From Phanerochaete sordida (lineage: Eukaryota; Basidiomycota; Agaricomycetes; Polyporales; Phanerochaetaceae): a DNA stretch of 64,000 nt. Positions 35,747 through 47,058 of the stretch are shown one piece after another. Position 1 is the first letter of the stretch, and the number at the start of each line of letters is the position of its first letter. The notes beneath the pieces were generated by a model that was not told the DNA's origin, made no database searches, and saw nothing but the letters and a program-made list of their open reading frames with translations. The translations under genes were made by a program, and so were the position numbers. The stretch spans positions 62,001 to 126,000 of the forward strand of contig BPQB01000028.1 in NCBI GenBank assembly GCA_019973155.2, given 5' to 3'.

Positions 35747-37817
35747 CTACTTCGCAGCCGCCTTAACGATATCCGCACACCGCTCCGCGACAGCGATGAC
35801 GGGCGCCTGCGTGTGCGCCGCAGGGATCTGCGGGAACACGCTCGCGTCGCACACGCGCAGGTTCGGCACGCCGTGCACGCGCAGCGCGTCGTCGACGACG
35901 CCGGGCTCGCGCGCGTCGCGCGGCGCCATGCGGCACGTGCTGCTGTAGTGGAAGAAGCTCTGCGTGTCTGCGTCGAGGAACGCGTCGAGCTCTGCGTCGC
36001 TCGCGTCGAGGGCCGGCGCGCGGATTGGGGACGTCGCGTATCCCCGTGCGTCCATGGTGGCGACGAGGCGCAGCGCGAGCCGCGCGGCCGTGCGCAGCGT
36101 GACGCGGTCTGCCGGCGCGCTGAGGTAGTTGAGGTCCACGACGGGCGGGTCGAGCGGGTCCGACGAACTGAGGCGCACCGTCCCGCGTGACTGCGGGCGT
36201 AGCACCGTCGGGAGCAGGTTGTAGCCGCCTTTCGTCTTGTCGTAGCCGGGGTGCATGATGTCGCAGACGGCTCCCTGCACATATTGTGGTTAGAGCTTTC
36301 GTCAGGTCTATGACAAATTCGGTACGCACAAACATGATCTCGATATCAGGTATATTTTCCGGCAGAGTCGCGTCTCGTTGCTTCTCCGTAAGCTGCTTCT
36401 GGTCCATGTTTTCGTCCAAATAGTCTGCGCGAGTGTAGATGCTTGTCTCCATGTAGTAGTCGCGCAGCCAGCCGACGCCGAAGATCAGATAGCGCAGCAC
36501 CTGCCAGATTAGCCACCATGGCTTGAGGAAGAGCGCGACCCATGTGTCCCAAATGGGCGCATAAAACGACATAGGGGTGCCCATGTGGTCTTGCTGTGCT
36601 ATGTATCAGCATTTGAAGCTGAATAGTGGGAAAGCGTGCATACAAGATTGGAGCCCACGCCCTCGAGCTCGTGCACAACTGGGATGCCGATCTCTTGCAG
36701 ATGCTTCGCTGGGCCAATTCCACTGCGCGGAACTCAGTGTGTAGTTCAGGATTCGATATGAGAGTGCTCACCTCAGTAGAAGTAGCTTCGGGCTCGTCAG
36801 TGCACCACAGCACACAATGACCTCTTTCCTGGCAGCGATAAAGCGTGTAGAAGAGCCGGGCTTGGCGTCTTGGATGATAACGCCTGTCGCTTTCAACGTG
36901 CCAGAGGCTGTCTTCTCGACCTCGACCTTGCGGGTGACCGTGTTCGTGCAGAGGTGCAGCTTCTCGCGGTGCGCGAGCGCGAACGCCTTTGGGAGATACG
37001 CGCGAAACGTGCTGCTGCGGTAGTTGTCTTCGCTGGTTGATAGATGCAGCAGGAAGCACCCCGATGAGGGAAGCTTAGCGTCATTCACATCGTTGCAAAG
37101 GGCGAACCCCATCTGCTCGGAAGCGTCGACAATCCTGCAAAGTGCTGTCAGCGGCGATTGATGATGACCATAACTATGATTGTGCACTGACTCTCGTGTA
37201 ACGCCCCAACGGTATTCTTGAGGTGGAGCTTCGACTTGCAGCGGTCCTGAGTAACATGAGATGGGTCCGAAGGAGACAGTACCGATATCTCGTACCGTTC
37301 CGCCCGTAATGGGTAAGAGTTGCAGGATTCCAGTGTCCCTCGGCGCGTTCAAAGTACGGCTTCAGCGTGTCGTAGCTCCACCCTTCGCGCCCGCTCTCTC
37401 CCCACGCGTTGTAGTCCCCAGGCACGCCTCGCGTCCACTGCATGCCGTTGATCCTCGACGTCCCACCGAGACCCTTGCCACCAAGAACCTCGACCTTCTT
37501 CCCTTCCCACATGCGGGCCTGGAGCGAGACACCATGCTTCTTGTCCGAAAACTGGTACGTTGAGAAAAGCGGAGACTTGTCGAGCCAGCCGTCCCGCGCG
37601 TCGCCGCGTTCGACGACCAGCACACTCCATTTGCGCTCTTCAGCGAGTCGTCGCGCAAGGACACAGCCGGCTGTACCGCCTTCAACGAGAACGTGAAATG
37701 AGCTTTGTGCGGTCCTGGAACAGAGCTGGGTGACGTACCGCCGACGATGATATAGTCGTACTCGGCCTGTAGCTCTGAAGGGCGCCGCTGAGGATAGCTG
37801 CTCTCGAAGGGCCACAT
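35747..37817 (-). CDS. GMC oxidoreductase (copy GMC-B)
   Basis: A paralogue of GMC-A with the same N-terminal exon style (MWPFESSYPQRRPSELQ) and no secretion signal. The FAD fold begins YDYIIVGG and continues GTAGCVLARRL after an intron. Signature 1 is GKGLGGTSRINGMQWTRG. Next come a middle segment CGALTSPKLLLL and a membrane-like stretch PWWLIWQVLRYLIFG. The catalytic C-terminus has FFHYSSTCRMAP (His) and IPAAHTQAPV (second His), ending VKAAAK at 35747. The expected role is FAD-dependent alcohol oxidation inside the cell. It is convergent with P450 A2. Confidence 0.9.
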
Positions 37818-40800
37818 GGTCGTTGTCTGAAGGAGATAGTTGGCTGTGAGAAGTTAGGGTTTTATGCAGGATCGTGGTACTCACGGTGTCAACATCCCGC
37901 TCCAAACATGTATCCCGGCGTCCCTCCTCGGTTCGGCTTAGCTCCCGCAGCAGACAGCGGCGGAATTATCAATCAAAAGCTTGTCAACAGCTGACTGTCA
38001 ACCTTGCATCGTGTACTTAGCGTTGTCAAGAGGCAATGCGCGATACACAGATCAATGCGGGGTGCTGGTGGAGAACGAGATTCTGTGCGCGGAGAACGTG
38101 GACGACGACGACGCCGACGTGGTCGAGGATGAAAGTCGGGATGAACCCAGCGGTGTTGATTAGCGCGCGCTTTGTGGCGGGTTGAACGATTCTGCGGCGA
38201 ACTTGAACCTCTTCCACCAAACGGACCCGGGAATTGCTTGGGGCATGCGACATATGTACGGCTCAACGACGAGGCTTTCTTTATTACAGCTACACTTGTT
38301 TCGGGCTGAGGTTATTAATTTTGTTTCTAAGTGCTCTGCGGTCAGCTCGTTCAGTCTCCCCGAGGTAGGGGCTTACAGACAGTCGATGTCTGTCTCCAGC
38401 ACATGCCTCTTAGCATGGTAGCCCTTTAATAGCCTCAATTAACCGGCGGCCTGTCTGCGACCGCCGGCGGCGAGATCTGTGTGGCGACATTTGAACCAAA
38501 CGTAGGGCGCCTCCCGTAACCATCGCTGCGACACCGCCGTGGTCGCGCAAGAAGGATTTGAGCTAAGAGTGCACAGTCGGTCTTTTTTTGCTGACGAGTC
38601 AGCGACTCAGCAGTGTCGGGGAAATGAGCGAGCTCTGCGTAAGCTGCCTGATGCGCATGGTGAGGATGAGGTTGGGATGAGGTAGGGGCGTCTACGCGAT
38701 CCGAGCCCGTGAGCAAGGCCTCAGGTGCTGCACTGTCTTCGGCGGGAAGCTACCACGAACGCGCGTAAGCATTGCGCTCCAGAGTACGTAGCTCTGGATA
38801 CGCATGGCTTTCTGCAGCCCGTGCCGGGGATCTGAGAAGGTGGCGATCCCGATCGCAAGGCCAATGTTGACGGAGCGAGGAGGCGAATGTATTTGTTCCG
38901 TAACGGTTGTGCAAAATCGAGAATGGATGCCGAAGCTTGAAGTTCGGGGCTTCGACCACGCACTGCGTCTCGAGGTGTGATGACCTCGGCTGCTACTGCC
39001 GGAGGTAAAGCTGGTGGCAGCGATGCTTGACTCAGACGGCAGGCGCTGAGGAGAGATCCCGCGCAGCCGCAGCATAGCGGTGACCAGTGAGGCAGGTACT
39101 GTCGACGTAGCTTACGCACCGCGTACGTGTACAGTATCGCCAAACCTTGAGTTGACGTCTGGAAGGCAACGACAGTGGCAAGGTCTATCTACGGAGCGCG
39201 CTCCCATTGCCGAGCGCCTCCCCACAAGCGCGCGGTGCGGGGTCAACATCTTCGTGGCGCTGTGCGCGCGGCGCCGCCGCCACTGCGAGCTGTAGCCGAA
39301 AGCGCAGCTTGACGTCTAGATTTCGACAGTCTGGACGGTATTTTGGGCCATGCACACCGCGAGGCTGAGTCGAGTGAAGTACCTCGGTCATCACTTCCAT
39401 CAGCCGCAGTGGGTTCCACGCTATGACGAGGGGAGCGAGGCTGTAGAGGGCTCGGCGACTTGTGCTAGCTGGCGCTGACGCAGAAGGGTTGATGGCGGCG
39501 CCGGTGGCGAAGCGGTGGTGCTCGATCTGCGCGTATCGTCGGGAGAAGTAGACGTCTGACGGCAGTTTAAACGCGGGCGAAAAAAAGACAGCACACCTGA
39601 CCCCCGCGCACTCACACGCCCCCATCCCTCGCGTCCCCTAAGCGGCCATAGAGGGCTTCATTGTCGAGTCATCGTATGCAAATCCGGACGCCCTGGGACG
39701 CTGCCCGCCTCGAGGCCCGCTGTGCCGTAATGCGATGGATGGATGCGGCCCCCCGAGTCGACCCCCGCGAGGATCGTGCTGCCGGCTTGATTATCGGTTA
39801 CGTCGCCGGCGGCGGCATCGAGGCACCGCGGACTCGTGTGCAGCGGCACGCAAGCTTGCGAGTGAATGTGCCGTGCGGCGCACGGAACGCACGCTGGTGC
39901 TCGAGGGATCCGCGAATAGATAGATGCAGGGGCTCGTAGCGATCGCCGGCGGGCGGGACCGCTGCGTCAGCGGGAGGGCGAGAGGGTCGAGGGGGAAATG
40001 AACGGGAAATGAACAGAAGGGGATGACGCTGCGGCAGTCTGACAGAGCTGCATCGCCGCCCGGGAGGACGGCGGAGCCTTCTGCATGAATGCGGCCGAGA
40101 TGATGTCCTGGAGGACGCGGGCGGGCAGCCGTGCGACTGGAGGCCAGGGAAGCTGTGCCATGGAGCGGTCGAGGCGCACGGTTGGCCCTGGCAGGGAAGG
40201 ATGGTCCCGAGGTGTCACGGTAGAAATCAGCGGCGATCTTGCCAGAAGCATGCACGTCTCCGTATATGTCTCCGTAGAAAGGCGGGGGCGGAGATGGCAG
40301 GAGTGGGGTGTAGGAGAACGCCGTGGTTGAGGTCCAAGCGGAGAGTAAATCATTTGCGGGCGACGCAAAGACTGGCGCCTCGCGAACGAGAGAAAACCCG
40401 AGAAGCCCTGTGTGCTTTCGCGAGAGGGCTTCGTCGCGATGCCTCTGCTAACGAGCGCGCGACTGCCGAGAGATCACCTGTATTACACGATGAACGGAGG
40501 AGAAGTTGAAGGAAGTGTGACGGAAGGAGTTTGGCGGACGGCGAATCGAAGTGAACCGCGCGGTCGAACAACGGGTGATAGGCGAGGCGACCAGCCGCCT
40601 TGGCTCTGAACCATGCCATGACCTGCGGCTGTGTGTCTGGTCCTAGCTTCCCCCTTCTCCCCTCAGGCGCAGTCGTGCCTGCTGTCACACACAAGGTCAA
40701 TGCTTTATAAGATGGCGTAGTTCTGCAGGTCCACTGACCGAAGTACCTGGCTCTAACTCTTAGTACTCGACGGACCGTCCGCCCAACCTCTGCGCCACCG

Positions 40801-43020
40801 TTCAGAAATCTGCCATTACACAAGATGGATGTTAGCCAACATTGTCGTATACATGTTCCGAAGATACAGACCATAGGTAGGCCATCGTTTTCCCTCTCTT
40901 CAGGACGTCGAAAGGGCTTTTCGCTGACCGTGCCGCCCTGAATCAACACAACTTCCTTCCTCCGCTACAGACATCATCACAAATGCAGCTATAGTGCGGT
41001 CCAGCGTCGTAAGAAGTCATTGTGCGGCATAAAAGAAGTCGTTCGGTGCGGAGCGTCGCATGCGAGCGAATTCGCTGGGTACGTCAAAACCGCCACATTG
41101 CAGACCAACCTACTGAACTGTCACTAACACATCCAGGTCATCAGCGGGACAGCTCACGCATTGTTTTTGGGCCATTATGCCGTGTCGAGCCCTGCTCGGC
41201 CACGTCTAAGAACGTCCGGGGTGCCGTTGACACGGTCACCCGAAGGTTGAAGGACCCTGTGGTCCAATACGTGAGCCCAAGCCGCCAGAACACAGGAAAA
41301 GTAAAGACTTACCAGGCGGGCCAATAGGAATTACCGCGTACATCTCGTGCTCGCCATCGACGGACCCCTACACGCGCCACAATTCTCTCAGCTGGACACT
41401 GACTGGGCGCCTTGGTCTATATTTGTTGAGATGTCGACGCTGGTCACCGGTAAGTGTCAACTGGCTTTCGCTTTCATCGCCGTCATTTTGAGCTAATTAT
41501 CTCTGTACTAGGAAACCCGAGACGCGATCATGGCGCCAAGAGCCACGGGATGCGCGGTGGGACTACAGCCCTAGGGGCTCGTGTGACGCAGAGATACTGG
41601 ACTAAATACCGCGGGATAGTCCGTGAGTCCGAGGTCTGCGCGGCAGGCATTGCAGAGGAACTCACTGATTCGTCGAAAAGGGACTCCGGCTCCAACGGAC
41701 AATTCACTTAGCTCCAGGACGGAGGCACATTGTCGGTCGGCATCGGTGGTCGTGAGTTCTGTTTCGATCGATCGCGCTGTCATTGAAGAGGTTTTGTTTA
41801 AAGGCCATACGTGCGACTTCAAGCTTGCCGGCGGGACGTTTATGGTACAGAGAGGCACCGCAGGCGTTCCATCACGACGATCCTTCGAGGAAGGACCGTC
41901 GTGGTGGAATGCATGGGTATCTTCTCTCAAGGTTTCATGGAGGACGGAGTGCGTAGATGTAGTCGCGGGAGATTGAATCTTAAATGACATGCGTGAGCCA
42001 GCCTATATGCTGTTCAAGAGCAGTTCCAGCGTACCTTTGGCTCAGGTAGACTCTTCCCGAGTCTAGACGCACGGGCCCATGAGGTTTCTGGGAACCACCT
42101 TTCCACTTTCCCTGACCAGACTTGGCTCTGAGAGGAGACCTTTGAGCTGGAGGGCACGAGGTCAGACGACCATCACCCATAGCGACCTGAGGTAAGACAG
42201 GGACTCCTTTAGCAGAGCACAGAGCTTCTTGTCGATATACCATATCACTTCAGAAAGCCTTTCAGGACCCATGTCGCGTCAAGTGTCGCGAGCGACGCGG
42301 GTGGGCAAAGCGCGAGGCCGCGAAGCGAATGGCTCCGAGTGTTCGTTGTCGCAGACGTGAGTTGCGGGATCTTCCAAACGGAGCATAGCTTGAGGATTAT
42401 CGATTACCTTCCACAGGTCCGCCGTCGCTTTCTCGTATCGCGTACACCGAGTAGCAGTCGAGACCGTCAGGCGGAAGGTGGTGGAGAGCAGGAGAGGACA
42501 CAAAGCGCGCGCGCTTCCCGCTTCCGTGACCGCGGCGCCGTGTCGAAAACGATTCCGGATTTTTCGTCGCTCGTGCATACCACTGGCGACATCGTTGTTA
42601 TTTTCTTCAGCTAAAGAAAATCCTCTCAGATATTCTTCTGTGTCGCTAAGCTATAGACTGTGCGAAGAGGGCGTCATTCATGCTTTCCCAGCCAGATAGA
42701 ATCATCTCGTCCGTACATACTATTTATCTCTCGTACGCGTAGTCGCGCGAGCTTCACTCTATGAGACTCATAACACACCAAAAGTAATCCCGACGAAATG
42801 AATGGATATATGTCGCCGTGCCTACGACAACACGATCACGGCCTGTACTACTTCTCCACGGGAAGGCAAAAGTACGACCAACAACCGTTAAGCGTCCACA
42901 TCACAACTAATTCTCCACAGGAGACACACGGCGCCTTGTGTCCGGCCACAGGGAGCAGCGATGGAAGTATCAAGTGCCTTCAAGGCTTAGAAGATCGCCC
43001 GACAGGATATCGAGTCGGCT
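37818..43020. other. 5.2-kb gene-poor region
   Basis: No gene is supported. Weak hints on the minus strand at about 40180-39800 (MAQLPWPPVARLPARVLQDI, then TRKLACRCTRVR after a possible splice) have the feel of an F-box-type protein, but stops follow at once and no complete gene can be built. A two-exon frame at 41432-41711 (+) and a 200-codon frame at 40949-40350 (-) show no recognisable content. The region separates the tailoring genes from ordinary genes and may be decayed sequence. Confidence 0.4.
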
Positions 43021-43896
43021 TTAAACCGAGCTGCCGTACAGCACTAGGGAAGCGGAGTCAGCTATATGCTAGTTGACAAACAGTCTGAGGCTTGACTCAC
43101 TGTAAAGCGAGCTGTAACGGACGGAGATGTCGGGGGTACCGGGTGTGCACTGTAGGCAAGAGTTGTTCAAAATCCTACAGACGAAGGAGGACAACAGTAC
43201 ACTTACTGAAGCAGGCGGCTGCCCGCCCTGAGTGTCCATCCTGTAGATGGCAGTTGCGAGCTCACCCTGGACGCCTTTGAGGCTGAGCCAGTCGACGTTG
43301 GTCGTGGGGTTGGTCGGCGCGGGGACGTCGCCGGTCTTCGCGCCAACGACGAAGGCGTTCGGGTTGCCGGCCTCGCTCGCGGAAGTGAAGTCCCACTTCG
43401 GGCTCGTGCCGGAGCCAGTGAGCGGGTTGACGATGAAATAGTGCTGGCCGAGCACAAACGCGGGCTGCAGCGCCGCGAGGCCGTTGATGACGGACTGCAC
43501 CGTCACGCCCTTGGGCGCGTCCTTCCACACGTCGTAGGCGAGCGTGGTGATCATGCTGAAGGTAGGCTCGGGGAGGCAAGACACATCGAAGAGCTCAGCG
43601 ACGGCGCCGGTGGATCTGTGAAGGAGATGGTCAGTGAGTGTATCGGTGGTAGGCGAGATAGCGTACGAGTAAGTCCCAGTGCTCGCGCAGGTGTAGTTCT
43701 GGACGCCGACACCGACGCCAATGAACGATGGTCCGCCGGCAGGCGGGGCGACGAGGGGCAACGAGCCCGAGTTGGCGGTACTCGGCATGACAAGGGTATC
43801 CTTTGACGTGTTGCAGCGCGTCTTTGGCGAGGGGGCCGCGAAGGCCACAGACGCGGCGGTAAGGAAAGTGAGGATGCAGGCAGCGAGCATCGTCAA
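43021..43896 (-). CDS. Secreted DUF3455-family protein
   Basis: The N-terminus MTMLAACILTFLTAASVAFA is a signal peptide cleaved near AFA|APSP; the second Met at 43890 is an equal start candidate. The mature part has the family pattern VGVQNYTC, STGAVAELFDVSCL (after removing an in-frame 51-base intron), GQHYFIV, PKWDF and WLSLKGVQGELATAIYRMDTQGGQPPASC. The simple open frame ends at 43069. An intron at 43100-43044 would instead give the terminal YSSLYMLYGSSV and a stop at 43021, which looks more like the family's C-terminus, so I use that end. The family is common in extracellular fungal proteins and has no assigned activity. Confidence 0.85.
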
Positions 43897-45119
43897 AGGA
43901 GCGTCGGGCGATTAAAAATAAAAGAGAGGGTGGAAGAGCGAGTTCTTGGGCCTCCTCGAGGGCAGCTGCGACATTTTATGGGCTGAGGGTGCAGCTCTGG
44001 GCTGGCTGGCTAAGATTCATCAGAGACGGCGAAATATTCCCTCGCTCAGGGACGAGACAAAGGACGGAGCGTTTTGACTGTTCATCTCCAGTCAGGCAGC
44101 ATTTGAGCAGCACTCCGAGCGGGCTCCGTCCACCAACGTGATACGCCGCCACTGCGCGTAAGAACGCGTTTGATGGGGGCTGTCGAGAATCAGGCACAAA
44201 GGCCTTCTACCTAGCGACGAATAGCGATCAGTACAGAGTAGCATGACTACGAACAGCCCTGGTGGGACTCGCTGGGACGTACGAATACCATTCTGCGGCA
44301 CCGAGGTTTGAACTTCGCCCAGCGAGGAACTCGTATCGTTCGTAGGTTCGGTACAAAAGGCAGCGCCCGCTAGAACACTACAGCCCTGTGACAGCACAGC
44401 AAAGATGCACGCCCTCGAACGTTCCTTCGCTGGCACATCTCAGCGTGAGCAGCGGCCGTTCAAGTTGTGCGTCTACCTGAAGAAAATGAGCTGTGGGGAG
44501 CAGAGCGACATGTCAGCTGCGTTCGACCTGATCGCTGGGGTGTTCATACGCAACTCACGAGACATCAACTTGGGTCAAGGTCATATTCATGCCTGCCGAG
44601 GAATCTCCGCAAACTATCAGACGAGCTTGTTGTAGTATGAGTCATGTTCTGGTAAGCCCCGATAAGCGACGTGCACTTACATCATCAGTCAGAGGTAGTC
44701 TTGATAAGTAGAAGTAAGCAAAATGCATTACCGACCTACTTACTGTATCAGATATGACTTTGTTACTTCTACGCTTACTTCCCCCCTCCCGTCTTATTTT
44801 GCGAACCAGGCTTCAGCAACTTTCCCATCCTCGGCGTACGACTTCCGATGCGCCAGCTGTGTCTTGCCTGGTGCCTCAGAAAACGCACAGGCTATCAATA
44901 TCTATCGGCCGCGTGTCTATCCTGCTGCCTGTGTGAGACTGCGACCCGCACCTTGTGATCACTGCATGCCACAAGACGCGGTCCGTGTTCTCACATTCAG
45001 GATAGCTGTGCCCTCGGCATGGACGCTGTATATAAGGTCGGGAGAGAGACGAAGCGAAGGTCGTATCTTCAGCACCAGAAAGCGTCTCACCCGCCGCTAC
45101 AGGTGTTCGTCGCGTCGAG
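43897..45119. other. Intergenic, no gene seen
   Basis: Divergent promoter region between the DUF3455 gene (-) and the DUF1479 gene (+). Open frames are short and without content. A TATATAA element at 45029-45035 lies about 85 bases before the DUF1479 start. Confidence 0.4.
45029..45035 (+). promoter_or_regulatory. TATA box of the DUF1479 gene
   Basis: TATATAA, followed by a GC-rich leader of about 80 bases up to the ATG at 45120. Confidence 0.5.
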
Positions 45120-46898
45120 ATGTCCCAGCCGACCTTTGGACCGTGCCCTCCCCGCTTCGCGGAGATCAAGCGTCAGATTGCGGACTCATATCCTGACTTC
45201 GAGGCTCGTGCCTCCAAAGCCTGGAACGACCTCCTCGGCGAGCTCGACACGGCCACAGAGGAAATCGCTAACCAAGGTTCGAATGTGAGTGCGCGCCGAG
45301 TTGTCGAGTTGTTGGCGGCTCATGCCACTTTCGGTACAGGGCGTTCCACAGGTAGAGTTCTCGGCTTTGGACCAGCTTTCCCAAGAGCAGGTGGACGAGG
45401 TCCGGCGCAAAGGCTGTGTCGTAATCAAGAACGTGGTAGATGATGCCGAGGCTACATCCTGGAAGGAAGACCTTCAGGAGTATGTTAAAGCCAATCCTGT
45501 CAAAGGTCGATGCACAAGCTTCATATATACACTGCTTACTCACAGACATGCTGCAGGCTTCCCTGAGGAAGACAAGCAGTTCTTCCAGCTCTAGTGCGTA
45601 CTGTCAATTTCAGGATTTCGTCTTCCTCACCTTAATTCAACGTAGCTGGACGAAATCGCAAGTCCGCGCTCGTGGACACCCGAACGTCCTTGCTGCTACG
45701 GCATGGCTCAACAAGTTCTACCACATCAATTCACAGAAGAAGCTCTCCGACGTCGACCTGGCCACACCGCTCAGCTATGCCGACCGCTTCCGCATGCGCC
45801 ACCCCGGGAACAAGTGGTATACCCATCCGCCTCATATCGACGGTGCGTCTTGCATGTGACGGGTCATCAGAATCTAATTGTCGGGCTGCAGGCGGTGGTA
45901 TTGAGAGATGGGAAGACGATGCGTTCCGCACCTGCTTTGCTGATATCCTCAACGGGAACTGGAGACAGCACGACCCGTACGACCTTGAGGGACGCATCAA
46001 TGCCCGCAGCTCTCTGTACGGCCGAGAAAACCAAGTAAGTCCTCGCTCGGCTGTTCTCCTGACGACCTCTGAACAATCTCAAGGCGTCGATTTTCAGAAC
46101 TTACCAGGGTTGGCTCGCGTTAAGGTACGCGTAGAGTCCGCGCCGCACGGTCGGACAATACTCAGCGGCCCTCATAGCGAAACTGCGCCCAATCAAGGCA
46201 CTTTACAAGTGTTCCCCGACGTCATGCTCTCGAACACGTATATCATCCTCCGGCCATTCTTTAAGCCCGTCTCGGACGGCCTGTCTGAGGCCGAGCTGCT
46301 CAAGGCCGAGAACTGGAAGTTTGGTCAGTCTGCAATAGTTATTGTAGTATCCCAGCACCTGATGCGAACTACGCCTCGAAGATATCACGTCCGAGGACTT
46401 CCCCGGTATCTACGCGCTCGACAAGGGCTTCTCCGGACCGCGTCCGAACACTCAAACGCACCCACACCTGCGTCTCGACAAGACAATGGTGAGCGTACCG
46501 AAGGTCGACCCGGGCGACATGGTATTCTGGCACTGCGTACGTCTCTCATCACTTGGTACGACGCGGTGTTGACGATAATTCTAGGACATGATCCACGCCG
46601 TCGAGATCGAGCACACGGGCAAGGAAGACTCCTGCGGTGCGTCCCGCCCCGTTGCTTTTCGCACAGCATGCTAACGTACGGCCAACGCGCAGTGATGTAC
46701 ATTCCCGCGATGCCGAACACCCCCATGAATGCCGCGTACGTGCAGCGTCAGCGCGAGAGCTTCCTTGCGGGCGTGCCTCCGCCGGATTTCCCTAAGTGGG
46801 AGGGCGAGACGGGCTTCGCTGGCATTGGTACCCCTGACGATATTGTCCACGCGGTCGGCAAGCAAGCTATGGGCTTTGCGGTCTCCGTGACCGCATAG
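45120..46898 (+). CDS. DUF1479-family oxygenase-like protein
   Basis: About ten exons give roughly 435 residues starting MSQPTFGPCPPRFAEIKRQI. Conserved segments are RRKGCVVIKNVV, WTKSQVRARGHPN, HPPHIDGGGIERWEDD, FRTYQGWLALSETAPNQGTL, PGDMVFWHCDMIHAVEIEHTG and YIPAMPNTPMNAAYV. HxD (His-Ile-Asp) and the later His of DMIHAVE fit the Fe(II) triad of 2-oxoglutarate dioxygenases, the fold to which DUF1479 belongs. The substrate is unknown. The start is the first ATG after the TATA box. The join before ASIFRTYQG uses an acceptor at 46083-46084 and agrees with family sequence. Confidence 0.88.
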
Positions 46899-47058
46899 GT
46901 GGCGTCCAGGCTGTTTGACAATGAATGACAGGTAGACAGTGTGCATGTAACGTTAGCCGGCTCAGGAAATCATGCGAAATGGCTCAGACATCGTAGTCGG
47001 AAATTACGTCTGATATATTCGCAGCGAACCAGAATCGACCCCCAGAGAGCTCACTGTC

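Noticed and set aside
39791..40368. Possible F-box-type gene on the minus strand
   Set aside because: Only the LPARVLQDI-like start and one later segment look plausible; frames do not join with standard splice sites and stops follow.
40350..40949. 200-codon minus-strand frame
   Set aside because: No recognisable protein content; neighbours in the same frame do not extend it.
41432..41711. Two-exon small protein starting MSTLVTG
   Set aside because: Splice sites are acceptable but the product has no feature that distinguishes it from chance.
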